Source: Mantamonas sphyraenae (lineage: Eukaryota > CRuMs > Mantamonadidae). Taken from it: a stretch of 64,000 nucleotides of DNA. The position numbers and the translations under genes are program-made. Below are positions 1 to 10,960 of the stretch, piece by piece; position 1 is the first letter of the stretch; the number at the start of each line of letters is the position of its first letter. The stretch is from assembly GCA_026936335.1 (NCBI GenBank), contig JAPMXV010000031.1:62001-126000 (forward strand), written 5' to 3'. The notes beneath the pieces are model-generated. The model made no database searches. It saw only the letters and a program-made list of their open reading frames with translations, and was not told the DNA's origin.

Positions 1-3000
1 CCTGCGCGAGTTGCGGGTCGAGCCCGCTGCGCTTCCGCGCTCCACATCTCCCTCGTCGTCGGAATGGGAGTCCGTGTAGCCCGTAGTGCCGCACATGGCT
101 GTCTTTCGCACACGTGTTGCTTCCTCGTCTGCGTCGCGGAAGTTGCCCAGGCTCTTAATGCGCTTCGCAAGCATCCCCGCCAGCACAACGGCCACAAACA
201 TCAACACAGAGCCCCACAGCAGTCCACTCCACATCATGTACGCGCCTGGCGACAAATAGTTGCACAGACTGGCAAAGATGGCGTCAGCACGCGTCCCAAT
301 GAACGCACAGCTGCCGTATCGGTCGAAATCAGTGATCTTGGCAATCAGCGCCTCCACTTGCGCCTGCGCTGGTTCCACCAGTGCCGCGTTCAGCGAGGAG
401 ACCACTCCCTTTTGCATGACGGGAATGCCTGCTTCCAGATCGTTGGTTGCGTTTGTCAGCACCCCCACCTGTGCTGTGAGGTTCCCCAGCAGGTTGCCAG
501 ATTCAGACTCGTTCACCTTCAGGCGCTGCAGCGTGAACTCTGTCGGCAGAATCAGGTTCGTGTCAATTGCAATGATGTGGTTGCGAATATTTTCGATGCT
601 CAGGTTCAACTCGGCAATGGTTTCCACCACACTGCGATTCTTGGCAAGGGTCGTGTCCACCACAATCACAGCTGCCGTGAGCGACTCGTTGTTTGCCGAT
701 GGGTAGTTGCTCTGATTGAAGCTGGAATAATTTGCTGCGACAAAGGACACGTTGCAGCAGGGCAGCAGCACGCTGTTCAACCCCTGGAATGCTGCGTCAA
801 TCGCCCCGGACGAAAAGTTGAACGTGCCCAGCGAAATGTTGGCCCGTGCGGCGTCCAGATCCAGCAGGGTCTGCGTCAAGTTGAAGCCTGCACTTGTGGA
901 GAAGTTGCTGTAGCTGACGTTGATGGAAGACAGGTTCTGGTTGTTGATGTCGTCCACCTGCGAGCCAAAGTTGAACGACTGGGAGATGTTGAATGAGTTG
1001 GACGCGTTGAAGTTGAACGTCAGGTCAGAGGTGTTGAAGCGGTCGCCCACATCAAACGCCTCTGTGAGCCCTGCGCCGTTGCGGCACTTTGTAAATACGG
1101 TTATCATGCCACCTGCGGTGCCACCGGCGGTGCTGTTGCTGCTGTTGCTACTTCCTCCGCCAGCAGCGCCGCCGACCAGAGGGGTCACGACACCCTCGAT
1201 GTCGTTGGTCAACAAGCACACATCCTCGGTGACCATGGCCATGGGTGCATACACCAGGGCCTGGGCGTGGACGAGGATGAGGAAAAAGATGAGCACGGGG
1301 GCAACGACCACGTAGATGATGCCCAACTTGAGAAAGACGGCCACGCCTGTGACTGCAAAGGCAACCAGGATGGCAGTCCACATAGTGGTCATGGCGGCCA
1401 CGCGGTAGCCGTTGTACAGAAGAACCTGTGGGTTGTACTTGACTGCATCCTCCTTGTACTTGCCAGCTTCCTTGCTCAGACCGTCGAGGATGTTTGTGAT
1501 TCCCGACAGACTGGAGTTGACGCTCTTGGTCACGTCGTTAAAGGTGTTGTTGACATCGCGAGTGATGTTTGCGGTCTGCGAATCGACGTCGTCGAGGAAA
1601 GAGGCCAGCGTTTCGTTGATGTCACGCGTCACGTTCTTGGGGTCGGGCGTGCTTGCGAGACGGTTGAGGATGTCGTCAAAGTCTGGGGTAGAGGTGATGT
1701 TGGGCAGGTCACTGGCATAGGAGCTCGTGTCCGGGAGACCGCCGATCTTGTACTGGCCATCGGTGACGTTCCTGAAGGTGACATTCTTGATTTCCTCATT
1801 GAGAAGAATCAGCTCGTCACGTGTGAGGTTCAGGGCGCGCGAGACGTTGGCAGTGCCGTTCTTCATGCCGAGCACGAGATTGGTCATGTTGAGCATCTGG
1901 CCGTCGAGGATGCTGAGCGAGGCGGTGATGTTGCCAACCAGCGGGTCGATGGCGGCGCTGATGTTGGGGCGGATCTCCTTGGTTTTGGTGTCTGTGAGTG
2001 AGACCACAGAGTTCTGCGTGGTGGGCACGTCAACGTCGACCACGTTTCCCAGGTTTGTCTTGACGGTGTTGGTGAAGGCCAGGAGGTCGTCAAAGGTTCC
2101 GCCGGTGGAGCTTAGAGCCTTTTGGATGCCAAGGTCGACATAGGTGTTGCCTGAGAGGGCGGCTGAGGAGGCAAAGACGCAGCCGAGCCCGGCGGCTGCA
2201 AAGCCTGCAAGCGGCACCAGGACCTCTCCCTTGCTGTACTTCTCCAGTGGACGGCAAGCGTCGCAAGGCTTGGGTAGAAGGATCCATACCAGGTGGAAAA
2301 TCAACCAGATGATCGTGACGGCAAGGCCCACGGCGCTGATGATGGGTGGGAGCACGTACGCGCCGTAGCTTGTCGCGAGCGAGCTCACCGTGCCCATGGG
2401 ATCCGATCCAGCCTGGTTACCAATCACGGCGGGATCCAAAGCTCCGCCAGGGAGAAAGGTGGATGGCTTGAGGTTGGCTGTGGAGGAAGGAGGAAGGGCA
2501 GCCGGCGAGGAATTTGTGAGCAGGCATGGTTGGCACATCGTGTGTTTTTGACGAGTCATATCACATGGACATGCAGTGCGCAAGGGCTAGGACGTAGGAA
2601 AGGCAAAGTGCAGGGTCGCACATAAGCAAAGGAAGCAGGAAAGAGGGGAAAGGAGCGCAAAGACAAAGCGGGGCAAGGGGCCGTTTCCTGGTGACAAAAC
2701 GCGCGGCAGCGATGGTCCAAATGGATCGCCGGAAGCGTAAAACGTACTGCGGCCAAAGGTAGATGCGACAGTGCGCATAATGGCAACGGCGGCGTCCTTC
2801 CAGCCATCTGTGGTGGGCTGGTTCGGGATGTTATCGCCTGAAGCGGTCTGCAAGAGGCTGCGCTGGGCGGCGGTTTCCTGCGGCAAAACGGGCGGGTTTT
2901 GTCAGTGAGAAATGTCTCGTGCTGGCCAAGGGAAAAGCGCAGTGTTGGGGACACCTACAGACGACCCGATGACACTGCACACAAAGAGTGTGACAACAAG

Positions 3001-3045
3001 CAGTCGCAGGATGGCTGCTGTGCGGCGTCGGCTAGGATGTCGCAT
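1..3045 (-). CDS. Prominin-like pentaspan membrane glycoprotein (3' end outside window)
   Basis: Three exons fit with matching phases: 3045-2959, 2877-2748 and 2477 down to the left edge, where the frame is still open after about 898 residues. The first exon encodes a signal peptide (MRHPSRRR followed by a hydrophobic run). Five membrane segments follow: one near 2370-2290, a short cysteine-containing loop (CDACRP), one near 2230-2150, a pair near 1410-1240, and one near 240-150. Two large loops between them are rich in N-x-S/T sites. This order (two single passes, large outer loop, TM hairpin, second large loop, last TM) is the prominin plan, and the length is close to animal prominin-1 (about 865). 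Prominins organise cholesterol-rich plasma-membrane protrusions. Assignment rests on topology rather than strong motifs; a tweety-like or other pentaspan protein is the alternative. An upstream in-frame ATG at 3093 exists, but 3045 gives the cleaner signal peptide. Confidence 0.6.
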
Positions 3046-3680
3046 GACGAGGAGTCGTTTGTGTGGGCAGAGTGCCGCGCTGCGCCGGTGCACCCAACAT
3101 CAAAGGGTCCACATCGCTCGGGTTCACCGCCCGAGAGTGAATGTGGGCATTGCAACGCTTTTAGGTGAAGCACCGAAGTCGTGTGGAGGCTGGCTCTGAG
3201 TAGCTTCGGCGAATGAGCCGGCGGCCCTCGGCTGCCCCTTTACGGTGTACGGTTCATCAGAACAGTTGCATGGCTTTGTAAAGCAAGGTGGGACGCAGTG
3301 TATCCCAAACATCGTTGAGCCGCTGCAGAGCCGGGTGTTGAGGGCGACGGTCTGGAGGTGCGCATGCGCATTTTCCGCGATGCACTCCGCCTCTCTGTGA
3401 ACGCGGCTCCGGTGGCACAGCACCCACCCACCATATATTCCATAGCCATCGGCAAACGCACTTAGCACATGTGCCTGGTGGTAAACCATATGGTTGACAT
3501 CCCTGCCTTTCACATGTCCTTTTCCCGCGACCTGGTCCGTGCATGTGCTCAAGTTCCGCCCCTCCTCCGTCCTCCCTCCCTCCCGCGGCCCCCGTGTACA
3601 TTCACCTCCCACCATCATCTCCATCATCTCTCGCCAACCAACCAACCATACGTTGTGTCAAATGGATTCATTATTGTTCT
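3046..3680. other. Intergenic stretch between two minus-strand genes
   Basis: About 635 bases lie between the TAF2 stop codon and the prominin-like start. They should hold the TAF2 3' untranslated region and the prominin-like promoter. Open frames exist on both strands but show no recognisable domain, signal sequence or consistent exon pattern. I see no RNA gene or repeat here. Confidence 0.5.
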
Positions 3681-6600
3681 TTACATCGTCGGCTGAAAGG
3701 TCGGCACCGGATCTTCCTCGTTCTTCGCCACGGGCGCCATTTGCTGCTGTTCTTGCACGCCTGCTTCTGTGGTTGCAGGAGCTTCTCTTGCTGCTCCTGT
3801 CTCGGACAACGATGGCGTCGTGTCCACACTGCCTGTGCTCTCGACGGGCATCTTGATCTGGAACGTCAGATTTGACGATGCTTCCTCCGCAGCCTCCTCT
3901 GGCGCAGGCACTTGGGCTCGTTCCATCTGCTGCTGCTGCGCCGGTTGACCAGTTTCGTTGACCCCCTCCACCTCCATGCCCGTCTCCTCAATCGCCACGG
4001 TTGCCTCCGTCTCCGCCTGGGCAACAGGCACGGCGTCCAGGCCAGCCGCAGCGGTTCCGTTGCTCTCGCTCAGTTCGTTGCTCACACTCACCTCTCCCAC
4101 ATGCTCTGGGTCCATTTGCTCCTTCTTGCTGTTGCTTGCCAATTCTTCTCCCTGCACAGTGTTCGCCGTGGCTGCGCCGCTCGATGCTTCCACATCCATC
4201 CCATCGTCCACAACAGGAACTTCGGTACTCTCAACCACTGCACCGCCCACAGCCGCCTCTTCATCCTCCACTCGCTGCCGCTTCGCATCCGGTTGTGCGT
4301 CAACGCCGGCGATGCTCTCCTCGCGTGCCTGCTCCTCTGCCACCTGCTCCCCACCGTCTTCTCCATCCTCTGTCTCCATGTCTCCTCGCATGCGCTTGCG
4401 CATCACCTTGTCCACCTCTTCTTCCACGTTCTCGCGCAGCTTCCACGGCTCCGGATGCTTCTCGCCAAACAACGCCTCGTACACGTCGCACAACACCATA
4501 CGAAGCTCCACGTCTGGCGCACTGCTGTGGTTCAGCAGCTCAAAGACTGTGTCCATCAACGCCAAGTTCCAAAGCGTCTCTCGGTGGTACATCGAGTAGA
4601 TGTCCAGCTTCTCCGGCAGCTCGTCCTCTGGAATCGGTTCACGCACATTGTGTGTCGCCGCCTTGGAGTACTTGGACCACCGCGACTGCTTAACAATCAC
4701 AGGCTTGGGCATCTCCACCTTTTCCCGAAACATAAACAGCTGCACACGGTACGGCTTCAGCTGCGGATTGCGTTTTGCGACGTCGCTCAGCGTTGTCAGC
4801 GCCTTTGCAAAGCCCACAGCCACGCCCGGCACGCGCTCGGCGCCAATTTGTTTCAGGCAGAACATCAGCACGTCTCGGCTGTCTTCTCGCACCGCAGGGT
4901 TGTGTAGCGTCAACGCCACCAAGCATTCAAACGATGTCACGCGGACGTTGCTCGCGTGGCCGTACTTGATGTACTCGTGGAACACACTCGTGTCCAACGC
5001 CACGTCACGCAGCAGCATCATCGATGCAATTGTGCGCAGGCACGCAACAGTCACCACATGCCTGTGGCTTGCCTTCAGATTCTCCAGCGACAGGTATCGC
5101 GTCACCTGCTTTACAATCTCCCTGCTCACTACCTTGCTCACCGGACGCGTCTCTCCCAACGACTCTACAATCGTGGCCACCAGGTACGAGTCTGACACTT
5201 CGTTCTGCGAGTTGTCGTTGAACTTGAGCAGGTCCAGCAGAAACTCAATCACAACCGTCGGCGTGCGCCCATTGGCATCCCGCGGCCTCGACAGCCCTTG
5301 TACCATGCCCTTCTGCGTGTAGTAGTCCGCCAAGTCGGAAAAGTCGTTCGGCCGCAGGAATCCGTCCAGCGAAAAATACAGTCGTTTGTAGCCGTCCAGC
5401 AACACGTCCATGCCTCGGAATTGCGACTCGTACGTCGCACTTTCGCCCAAAGACAGCGCGGCTCGCTGCCGCACCCCGTAAAACTTTTTCGGGTCCATCA
5501 ACGCGTGTTCCAGGCCTGCAGCTGCCCCTTCAGTTGTAAACTCACGCAGAGCGTTGCACGCTTGGTACTGTGCCACCACGTCTTTGTCTCGTGTCAACTG
5601 CGCAAGCCACATAAACTCGGGCATGCCAAAGTCGATGCGGCCCAGCCACTCCAGGTTCGGATCCACTCGGATCCAGATCACAGGCGTGTCGTTTCGAGCA
5701 ATGGTGCGCTCAATCACCTCCTCGGCACGTCCCACGTGGTCGTAGTGGACATCTTTCAGGATCTTTTCCTTGTTCTTCTTGGTGTGGTTGCTCCAGTCCG
5801 TCTGCTGGTAGCACCCCTTAATTGTCGAGCTCTGGTCGCTAGTCTGCTCCCATTCGATCAGACGAACTGTGATGGTGCCCTTGAAAACGCGTCCGTTCAT
5901 GTGCGCCTCTTGGCGCAGGCCAAACTCGGTCTGGTTCTTCTTGCGGTTGTACCAGAACCCGCAGGCAAAGTACGCCACGCCGGCCTGGTGCACCCACAGG
6001 TCAAACAGGCCCTTCAGGTCCAACTGGAACAGCTGGTACACAGTCTTCATCCACAGCTTTTCCGACATGGTCGGGTTGCTGGCTTGGCCCTTGAGCAAGG
6101 TGCGCGAGATCTCCTGCACACTCCCGTCGCCCAGCTCCCGCTCCACAAGCTCGATCACCAGGGGTGACTTGAGCCGGTGCAGCTCGCTGCGAAACACTTG
6201 CACCGGATGGAGCACCAGACGTGCGTTTGTGCTGCTCAGCGGATGGAGCTGCGTGTCCAGGTCGGCAATGTACTGAATGAGCTTGTAGTGCCTCAACTTG
6301 AGCTCGGTCTCACCAAACAGCGTCTCCATGAAGCCTTTGGTCAGATACCCAGCCATTCCGCACACCAGCCACCAGTCGTTCCACGTTTTCATGCCCATGT
6401 ACAAGCCGAACCATTGGTACGCCACGCACCACACCAACGCCTCGCGCATCTCAAACACATTGTCCACCACCGTGTCGTCGATCAGCAAGTCCGAGCTCAC
6501 CAGGATTAGACTTGCAAACGGGGTCGTCTCGCTGGGGGTCTCCTCCACAAAGGCGATTTTGAGAGAGGAGAACGGGAACTTGCAGTCCAGATAGTCCTCG

Positions 6601-7906
6601 AAGAAGGCAATGGCCTTGGACACAAAGGACATGGTTTCTGCCAACTGATCGGAGGCCCCTGGCAGGGAAAAGTAGGTCAAGTAGGACAGGGTGCGGTCTG
6701 GAAACACGTCAAAGTTGGCCACCGTCAGCCCGATGGCGGACGGCACCACAGGCACCTCCTGTTCGTACACGTACGTTTTGCGCTTCTCGTCCTGGCTGAC
6801 AATTTGCTGTGTGAGCTCACCTGTGGCAATGACCAGCTGCGAGGAGTCTACCGTCACCTGGATCTCAAACGTGCACCTGTCCGTCGACGTGTCCACGCAG
6901 GGGAACCAATAACGTGCCGAGCCGGGGCAAAGCTGTGTGATGAGATCTGTGGCGGTGGGTGCGGGGAGGGCGAGGCATGGGGTTAGCCACGTGCACAGAA
7001 TGGCTGTGGGGAGGCGGCGGACGGAAACATAGTTGTCACGACGTCAAAGTGACTGTGCCGTGATGGGGCACTTGTGGCATGCAGAGTACGGGGAAGAGTG
7101 GGAAGAACGGGTGATCAAAGACAGGGCGGGTGTGTGATGTAAGGGCGGCGGAGGGTGCGCGAAGAAAGAAGCTTGGAGGTACGTACGAGGGTAGCGGTCG
7201 CGGTAAACCAGAGGGTCGGGGCGGACAAAGTGGACGCCGCCACGAGGCTTGACAAGGCTGTAGTACACGCGGATGGTGATGGGGGCCAGTTCGTCTTCGT
7301 CACCCTCTTTGGAAGGGAGGGCTGACGACGACGTGGCACTGCTGGTCATAAAGGCAGGTCGGCTGGCACTGCTGGGGATCTCGAATCCGAGCGCATTGGT
7401 TGCCGTCAAGGTGGCAGCCCCGGAGGAGGAGGAGGACGACGACGACGAATGCGTGCCCGCCGAGCCGGCCAGCGACGCACCACTGCGCAGGAACTTGGGG
7501 TCCACCGGGATGAGTAGATCCCCTTTGTCGCTCTCTTCGGCGGTGTAGATGAAGCGAGCTTTGAAGAAGCGCAGGTCTCGGCGGCTGCTTGTGACCACAG
7601 GCAGGTCGATGAGTGGCTTATGGGCATACGGAGCCGCTTCACCGTTGATTTCCACTCCGTCGATGGTCATTTGAGGGCAGTTGATTCGGAATGAGCTCAG
7701 CGACTTTGTCAAGGGCATGAACGTCAACTCGGACACACCCTGCACAAACGGAGAAGGGCAGTGCCATGGTGTCAGTCGCTGTGAGAGCACACTAAAACAT
7801 ACACACACGCAAAAACGGTTCAGGGACAACTTACAGCAAGGCGCTCCTGGAGCAGGTCCACGTCCAGCACAAGCTTCTGGTGCAGCAGCTTCCACTCGCG
7901 GCCCAT
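3681..7906 (-). CDS. TAF2: TAF2, TFIID subunit 2
   Basis: Exons 7906-7835, 7739-7187 and 6946-3681 join in phase to a 1296-residue protein. TAF2 is the TFIID subunit that contacts the initiator region of core promoters. Exon 1 gives the short N-terminus. Exon 2 carries the first aminopeptidase-like sub-domain, ending near KPRGGVHFV. Exon 3 opens with SARYWFPCVD, matching the WFPCVD block of animal TAF2. The M1-aminopeptidase fold continues, but the zinc-binding HExxH is replaced (CVAYQWFG), as is usual for this non-enzymatic family. HEAT-like helices follow, then an acidic, low-complexity C-terminal tail from about residue 1040. A serine run in exon 2 is a family-atypical insert. The start codon lies 94 bp from the divergent TMEM260 start. 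Confidence 0.93.
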
Positions 7907-8000
7907 TGTTGTCCTGCCTGCGCCTGCGCAGCCATTGTCCACATCTTGTCCCCTTTCACACACCCCACACGCCTCTGCTACTCCCGGGAAACGGAAGGCC
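7907..8000. promoter_or_regulatory. Shared divergent promoter, TAF2/TMEM260
   Basis: Ninety-four bases separate the two start codons, so both promoters must lie here or inside the genes. There is no TATA box. A GC-rich direct repeat (GCCTGCGCCTGCGCA, 7918-7932) resembles an NRF1-type site; that reading is only by eye. Confidence 0.4.
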
Positions 8001-10214
8001 ATGTCATCATCATCGCCATCCTCTGTGCATCGGCGCAGGAAGCGTCGAATCGGCGCGGAGCGCAAGCAAGCGGCTCCTGCCTCACAGGAGGATGAGGAGC
8101 CATTGGACGCTTCTATGGACACCGCCGTGGTTGAGCCTCAGATCCAAGAGATCGAATGGCCGTTGGCCGTGCCCTTGGGCCTGTCCCTGGCCATGCTGCT
8201 CCTCTACCTTTCCACAATCCACCCGTCGGTGCCAGGTGGCGACGCGGGCGAGCTCATCGCCGTCTGCTGCCAGTTGGGCATTGCGCATCCACCGGGATAT
8301 CCCCTGTTTACAATGCTGGGTCACCTTTTCACTCTGCTGCCTTGGAACAGCCCGGCCTTCCGCGTCAACCTCATGTCAGCCGTTTGCGACGCCGCCGCCG
8401 TATTTTTCCTGTTCCAAGCAAGCTATGCGTGGGTTCCCAGTGTGCCAGGTGCCCTCATGGCTGCCGGGCTGTTTGGAATCTCTCCTGTCGTTTGGGAGTA
8501 TGCCTTGCAGGGTGAGGTCTTTGCCCTCCACAACCTGCTCATGGCTCTCCTTCTTCTGCTTACTGTCCGCTTCCTTCGTGAACAGCGCACGTGGCAAGCA
8601 GTCGTTGGCGCTCTTGTGTGTGGCCTCTCCATCAGCAACCAACACACGTCGGTGTTCTTTGTCTTCCCCTGCGTGCTGGCTGTGCTACTCAAGTTGCGAC
8701 CTCGACTTTCGGCGTCCTTCCTTGCCATGCTTGCGCTGTGCACCCTCCTCGGCGTACTCCCCTATCTCTATCTGCCCTGGGCTGCCACTCGCCATCCCCT
8801 CTCCTCCTGGGGCGACTTTACTTCTCTGCAGGGCTTTCTCAACCACCTTTTGCGAAAGGAGTACGGCACCTTTCAACTCGCCTCCGAGATGGGCCACACT
8901 CCAACCACGCTTTCCAACAAGCTGTCTGTGTACTACTCTCGCTACCTGCGCCGCGAGTCGCTTGGCACAGGACTAATCCTGGCTCCTGCTGGTGTCGCAG
9001 CTGCTACGATGGGTCTCGCTCCTTGGCCGGTCTCGGTCCTTCTTGTCGCCTGTCATCTGCTCTACGTGTTCGTCTTCAACGCCTTGTCTAATCTCCCCGT
9101 CGACACAGAGTTTTGGCTGGGCGTTCAGCTGCGCTTCTACCCGCAGCCCAACATGGTCCTGTTCCTGTTCACCGGACTGGGAGTCCACGGCCTGCTGAGG
9201 CTCCTCGGGGCTACCCGATCACGTACTCGTGCTGCCGACGAGAGAGACGACGCACAAGGTCGCCGTGCATGGTTCATGACTGCTGTAGCTTTGGTATTGG
9301 TGAGCGCGTTCCTGGTGTGGGGTGCGTCGACCGAGTACGGCGTGCAGGACCAGAGCAACAACATGCACGTGCGCGACTATGGCCGCTGGATCCTGGACAG
9401 CGTGCCGCCAAACTCGCTTCTACTGACCAAAGGTGACCTCATCATCAACAGTGTGCGCTACCTCCAACAGTGCGAGCACTATCGCACCGACGTGGTCACG
9501 ATCGACCAGGAGACCGCCAGCTACGACTGGTTTGTTCCCTCACAGTCGCCCAACCTGCCCAACATCACCTTTCCGGGCAAGGTGTATCACCCGTTCAAGC
9601 AGGGCGGCTTCAGCATGGCCCAATTCTTGCACGTGAACTTTGCCACGTTTGGCGGCCGTGTCTTTCTTGCAGGCGGCTGGAAGGACGGCGATCGATCGAC
9701 AGACAACCTGTACAAGCTTTTGTCGTGGGGCATGGTAAAGCGCATTGTGCCTGCCAATATCTACGCGGACACGGCCAAGATGGATGTGCTGCTGACAGAG
9801 GCTGAATCGGTTCTTCGCCGCACGGTGCGTCTGCCCACGCGTAGTTCATGGGCGCTTCATTTGGCCAAGTATCACAGTGGCAACTGGGAATGGGTGGCCT
9901 GGAGTGATCGTGCCGAAGCCTATCATGCATTGGGCTACGACCTGCTCATGATGGCCATTGGCAGGAACAACGACCAATCTCTGCTTCTGCGCTCCGCCGC
10001 CCTCATGGACCCTCTGGTTGCCCAACACCCAAGCCCCCCTTCCCACGTGCTCAAGAACATGGGAGTTGCTTTGTCACGCGTGTACGACGCCCAGCAGCAA
10101 AAGCGTGCTCGTGACATGTTTGCACGCTACCTTGACACCGTCGACGCGCGCAATGACAAGGATGCAGCCGCCATCCGCGATTTTGTCCAGCAAGCACCGC
10201 CTGCATCACCTTGA
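8001..10214 (+). CDS. TMEM260: TMEM260-like protein O-mannosyltransferase
   Basis: This single-exon gene encodes 737 residues from the ATG at 8001; an in-frame ATG at 7935 would add 22 residues but eats into the promoter gap. After a basic, disordered N-terminus comes a multi-pass membrane domain. Its first loop holds the DUF2723 signature PSVPGGDAGELIA around residues 73-86, followed by AHPPGYPLF. The Asp of GGDAGE is the expected catalytic acid of GT-C type transferases. About ten hydrophobic segments run to residue 430; the C-terminal 300 residues are soluble and probably lumenal. Human TMEM260 is an ER O-mannosyltransferase acting on IPT domains of plexin and MET-type receptors; the substrate here is unknown. 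Its last nine bases overlap the convergent RING gene. Confidence 0.85.
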   Translation: MSSSSPSSVHRRRKRRIGAERKQAAPASQEDEEPLDASMDTAVVEPQIQEIEWPLAVPLGLSLAMLLLYLSTIHPSVPGGDAGELIAVCCQLGIAHPPGYPLFTMLGHLFTLLPWNSPAFRVNLMSAVCDAAAVFFLFQASYAWVPSVPGALMAAGLFGISPVVWEYALQGEVFALHNLLMALLLLLTVRFLREQRTWQAVVGALVCGLSISNQHTSVFFVFPCVLAVLLKLRPRLSASFLAMLALCTLLGVLPYLYLPWAATRHPLSSWGDFTSLQGFLNHLLRKEYGTFQLASEMGHTPTTLSNKLSVYYSRYLRRESLGTGLILAPAGVAAATMGLAPWPVSVLLVACHLLYVFVFNALSNLPVDTEFWLGVQLRFYPQPNMVLFLFTGLGVHGLLRLLGATRSRTRAADERDDAQGRRAWFMTAVALVLVSAFLVWGASTEYGVQDQSNNMHVRDYGRWILDSVPPNSLLLTKGDLIINSVRYLQQCEHYRTDVVTIDQETASYDWFVPSQSPNLPNITFPGKVYHPFKQGGFSMAQFLHVNFATFGGRVFLAGGWKDGDRSTDNLYKLLSWGMVKRIVPANIYADTAKMDVLLTEAESVLRRTVRLPTRSSWALHLAKYHSGNWEWVAWSDRAEAYHALGYDLLMMAIGRNNDQSLLLRSAALMDPLVAQHPSPPSHVLKNMGVALSRVYDAQQQKRARDMFARYLDTVDARNDKDAAAIRDFVQQAPPASP

Positions 10215-10888
10215 AGATGAAGAGGAGGAGGATGAAGAGGAGGATGAAGAGGAAGAGGAGGACGGGGAGGAGGAGTCTGGAAACTGGTCGTCGAGCCGTC
10301 GCAGCACCTCCTGGTACTGCAATTGGGCCCTCTGAGTCTCCTCGTCTTCAGTGAGCACGGCCATACCCACGAAATTCCCCTGTGCGTCGTATTCACCCAG
10401 CTCAAACTCCATCAGCAGGTTGCAGCGAGGGCAATGGACGCCGGTTTTGGAAACTGAGAGACAACCATGTCAGATTTGTGATCCACCTGCTCACCTGCAC
10501 ACACACACACACACACACACACACTCCACATACAGCAATCAGAAAGACAGTTTGAACAAAATTCGTGCATGCACACAAGTAGGATGCGCCCAGGGTGGCC
10601 ATGTGCGTCCTCCTGGAAATCCGTCCAGCAGCGTCCACACGCCTCCCTGTGCACCAGAGGCTCATGGCCACATTCCGTGCACATGCCTCCGTGCAGGGTT
10701 GGCGGAGTGTATGCTTTACACTCGCACGATTCCTCCGTGCACGAGCCCGTGTACGTGCCCCTCCAGTAAACAAGCGGTTTCCCAAACACTGGGTGCTCAG
10801 GTAACTCCGAGTCAAACACCAGTCGCTTTGGAAGGGTCACCTTTTCAGAGACAACCGCTCCTTCGTCGTCGTTCAACTCCTTCTGCAT
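10206..10888 (-). CDS. Small C3HC4 RING-finger protein
   Basis: Exons 10888-10534 and 10453-10206 join at phase 1 to give 200 residues; the donor is GTATGT and the acceptor CTCTCAG. The splice is supported because it completes a RING finger: the pair CGRC, then 18 residues, then C-M-H-E-F-C-S-N-C, and after the junction C-P-R-C. This is the C3HC4 order of zinc ligands typical of E3 ubiquitin ligases. Upstream there are further cysteine pairs (CTEES-CEC and CTEC) that may bind more zinc. The tail ends in a serine run. No family name is recognised. The gene starts 72 bp from the divergent M16 peptidase and its stop overlaps the end of TMEM260 by nine bases. Confidence 0.7.
10215..10276. repeat. 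GAA/GAG-rich microsatellite
   Basis: An imperfect purine repeat follows the TMEM260 stop directly. On the minus strand it is read as the C-terminal poly-serine run of the RING protein, so its length varies that protein's tail while serving as 3' untranslated sequence for TMEM260. Confidence 0.8.
10498..10524. repeat. (CA)n microsatellite inside an intron
   Basis: Thirteen CA units lie in the RING gene intron, starting eight bases past the donor. On the transcript this is a GU repeat beside the 5' splice site. Confidence 0.9.
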
Positions 10889-10960
10889 CGACACGCGGGT
10901 TGGCAGCAACGTGGTGGGTGCGGCAGGGCAGTCACCCCAAAAACACTTGCCGCACCCACC
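10889..10960. promoter_or_regulatory. Shared divergent promoter, RING gene/M16 peptidase
   Basis: Seventy-two bases lie between the start codons. No TATA-like or other clear element is seen; two GGTGGGTGCGG/CGCACCCACC-type blocks at 10909-10960 are partly complementary. Confidence 0.35.

Noticed and set aside
64-996. A 310-codon plus-strand open frame at the left edge
   Set aside because: It is antisense to the prominin-like coding sequence, whose minus-strand translation has clear membrane segments and glycosylation sites.
3124-3645. A minus-strand 173-codon frame between TAF2 and the prominin-like gene
   Set aside because: Its composition is erratic, with no domain or signal sequence, and no splice pattern supports it.
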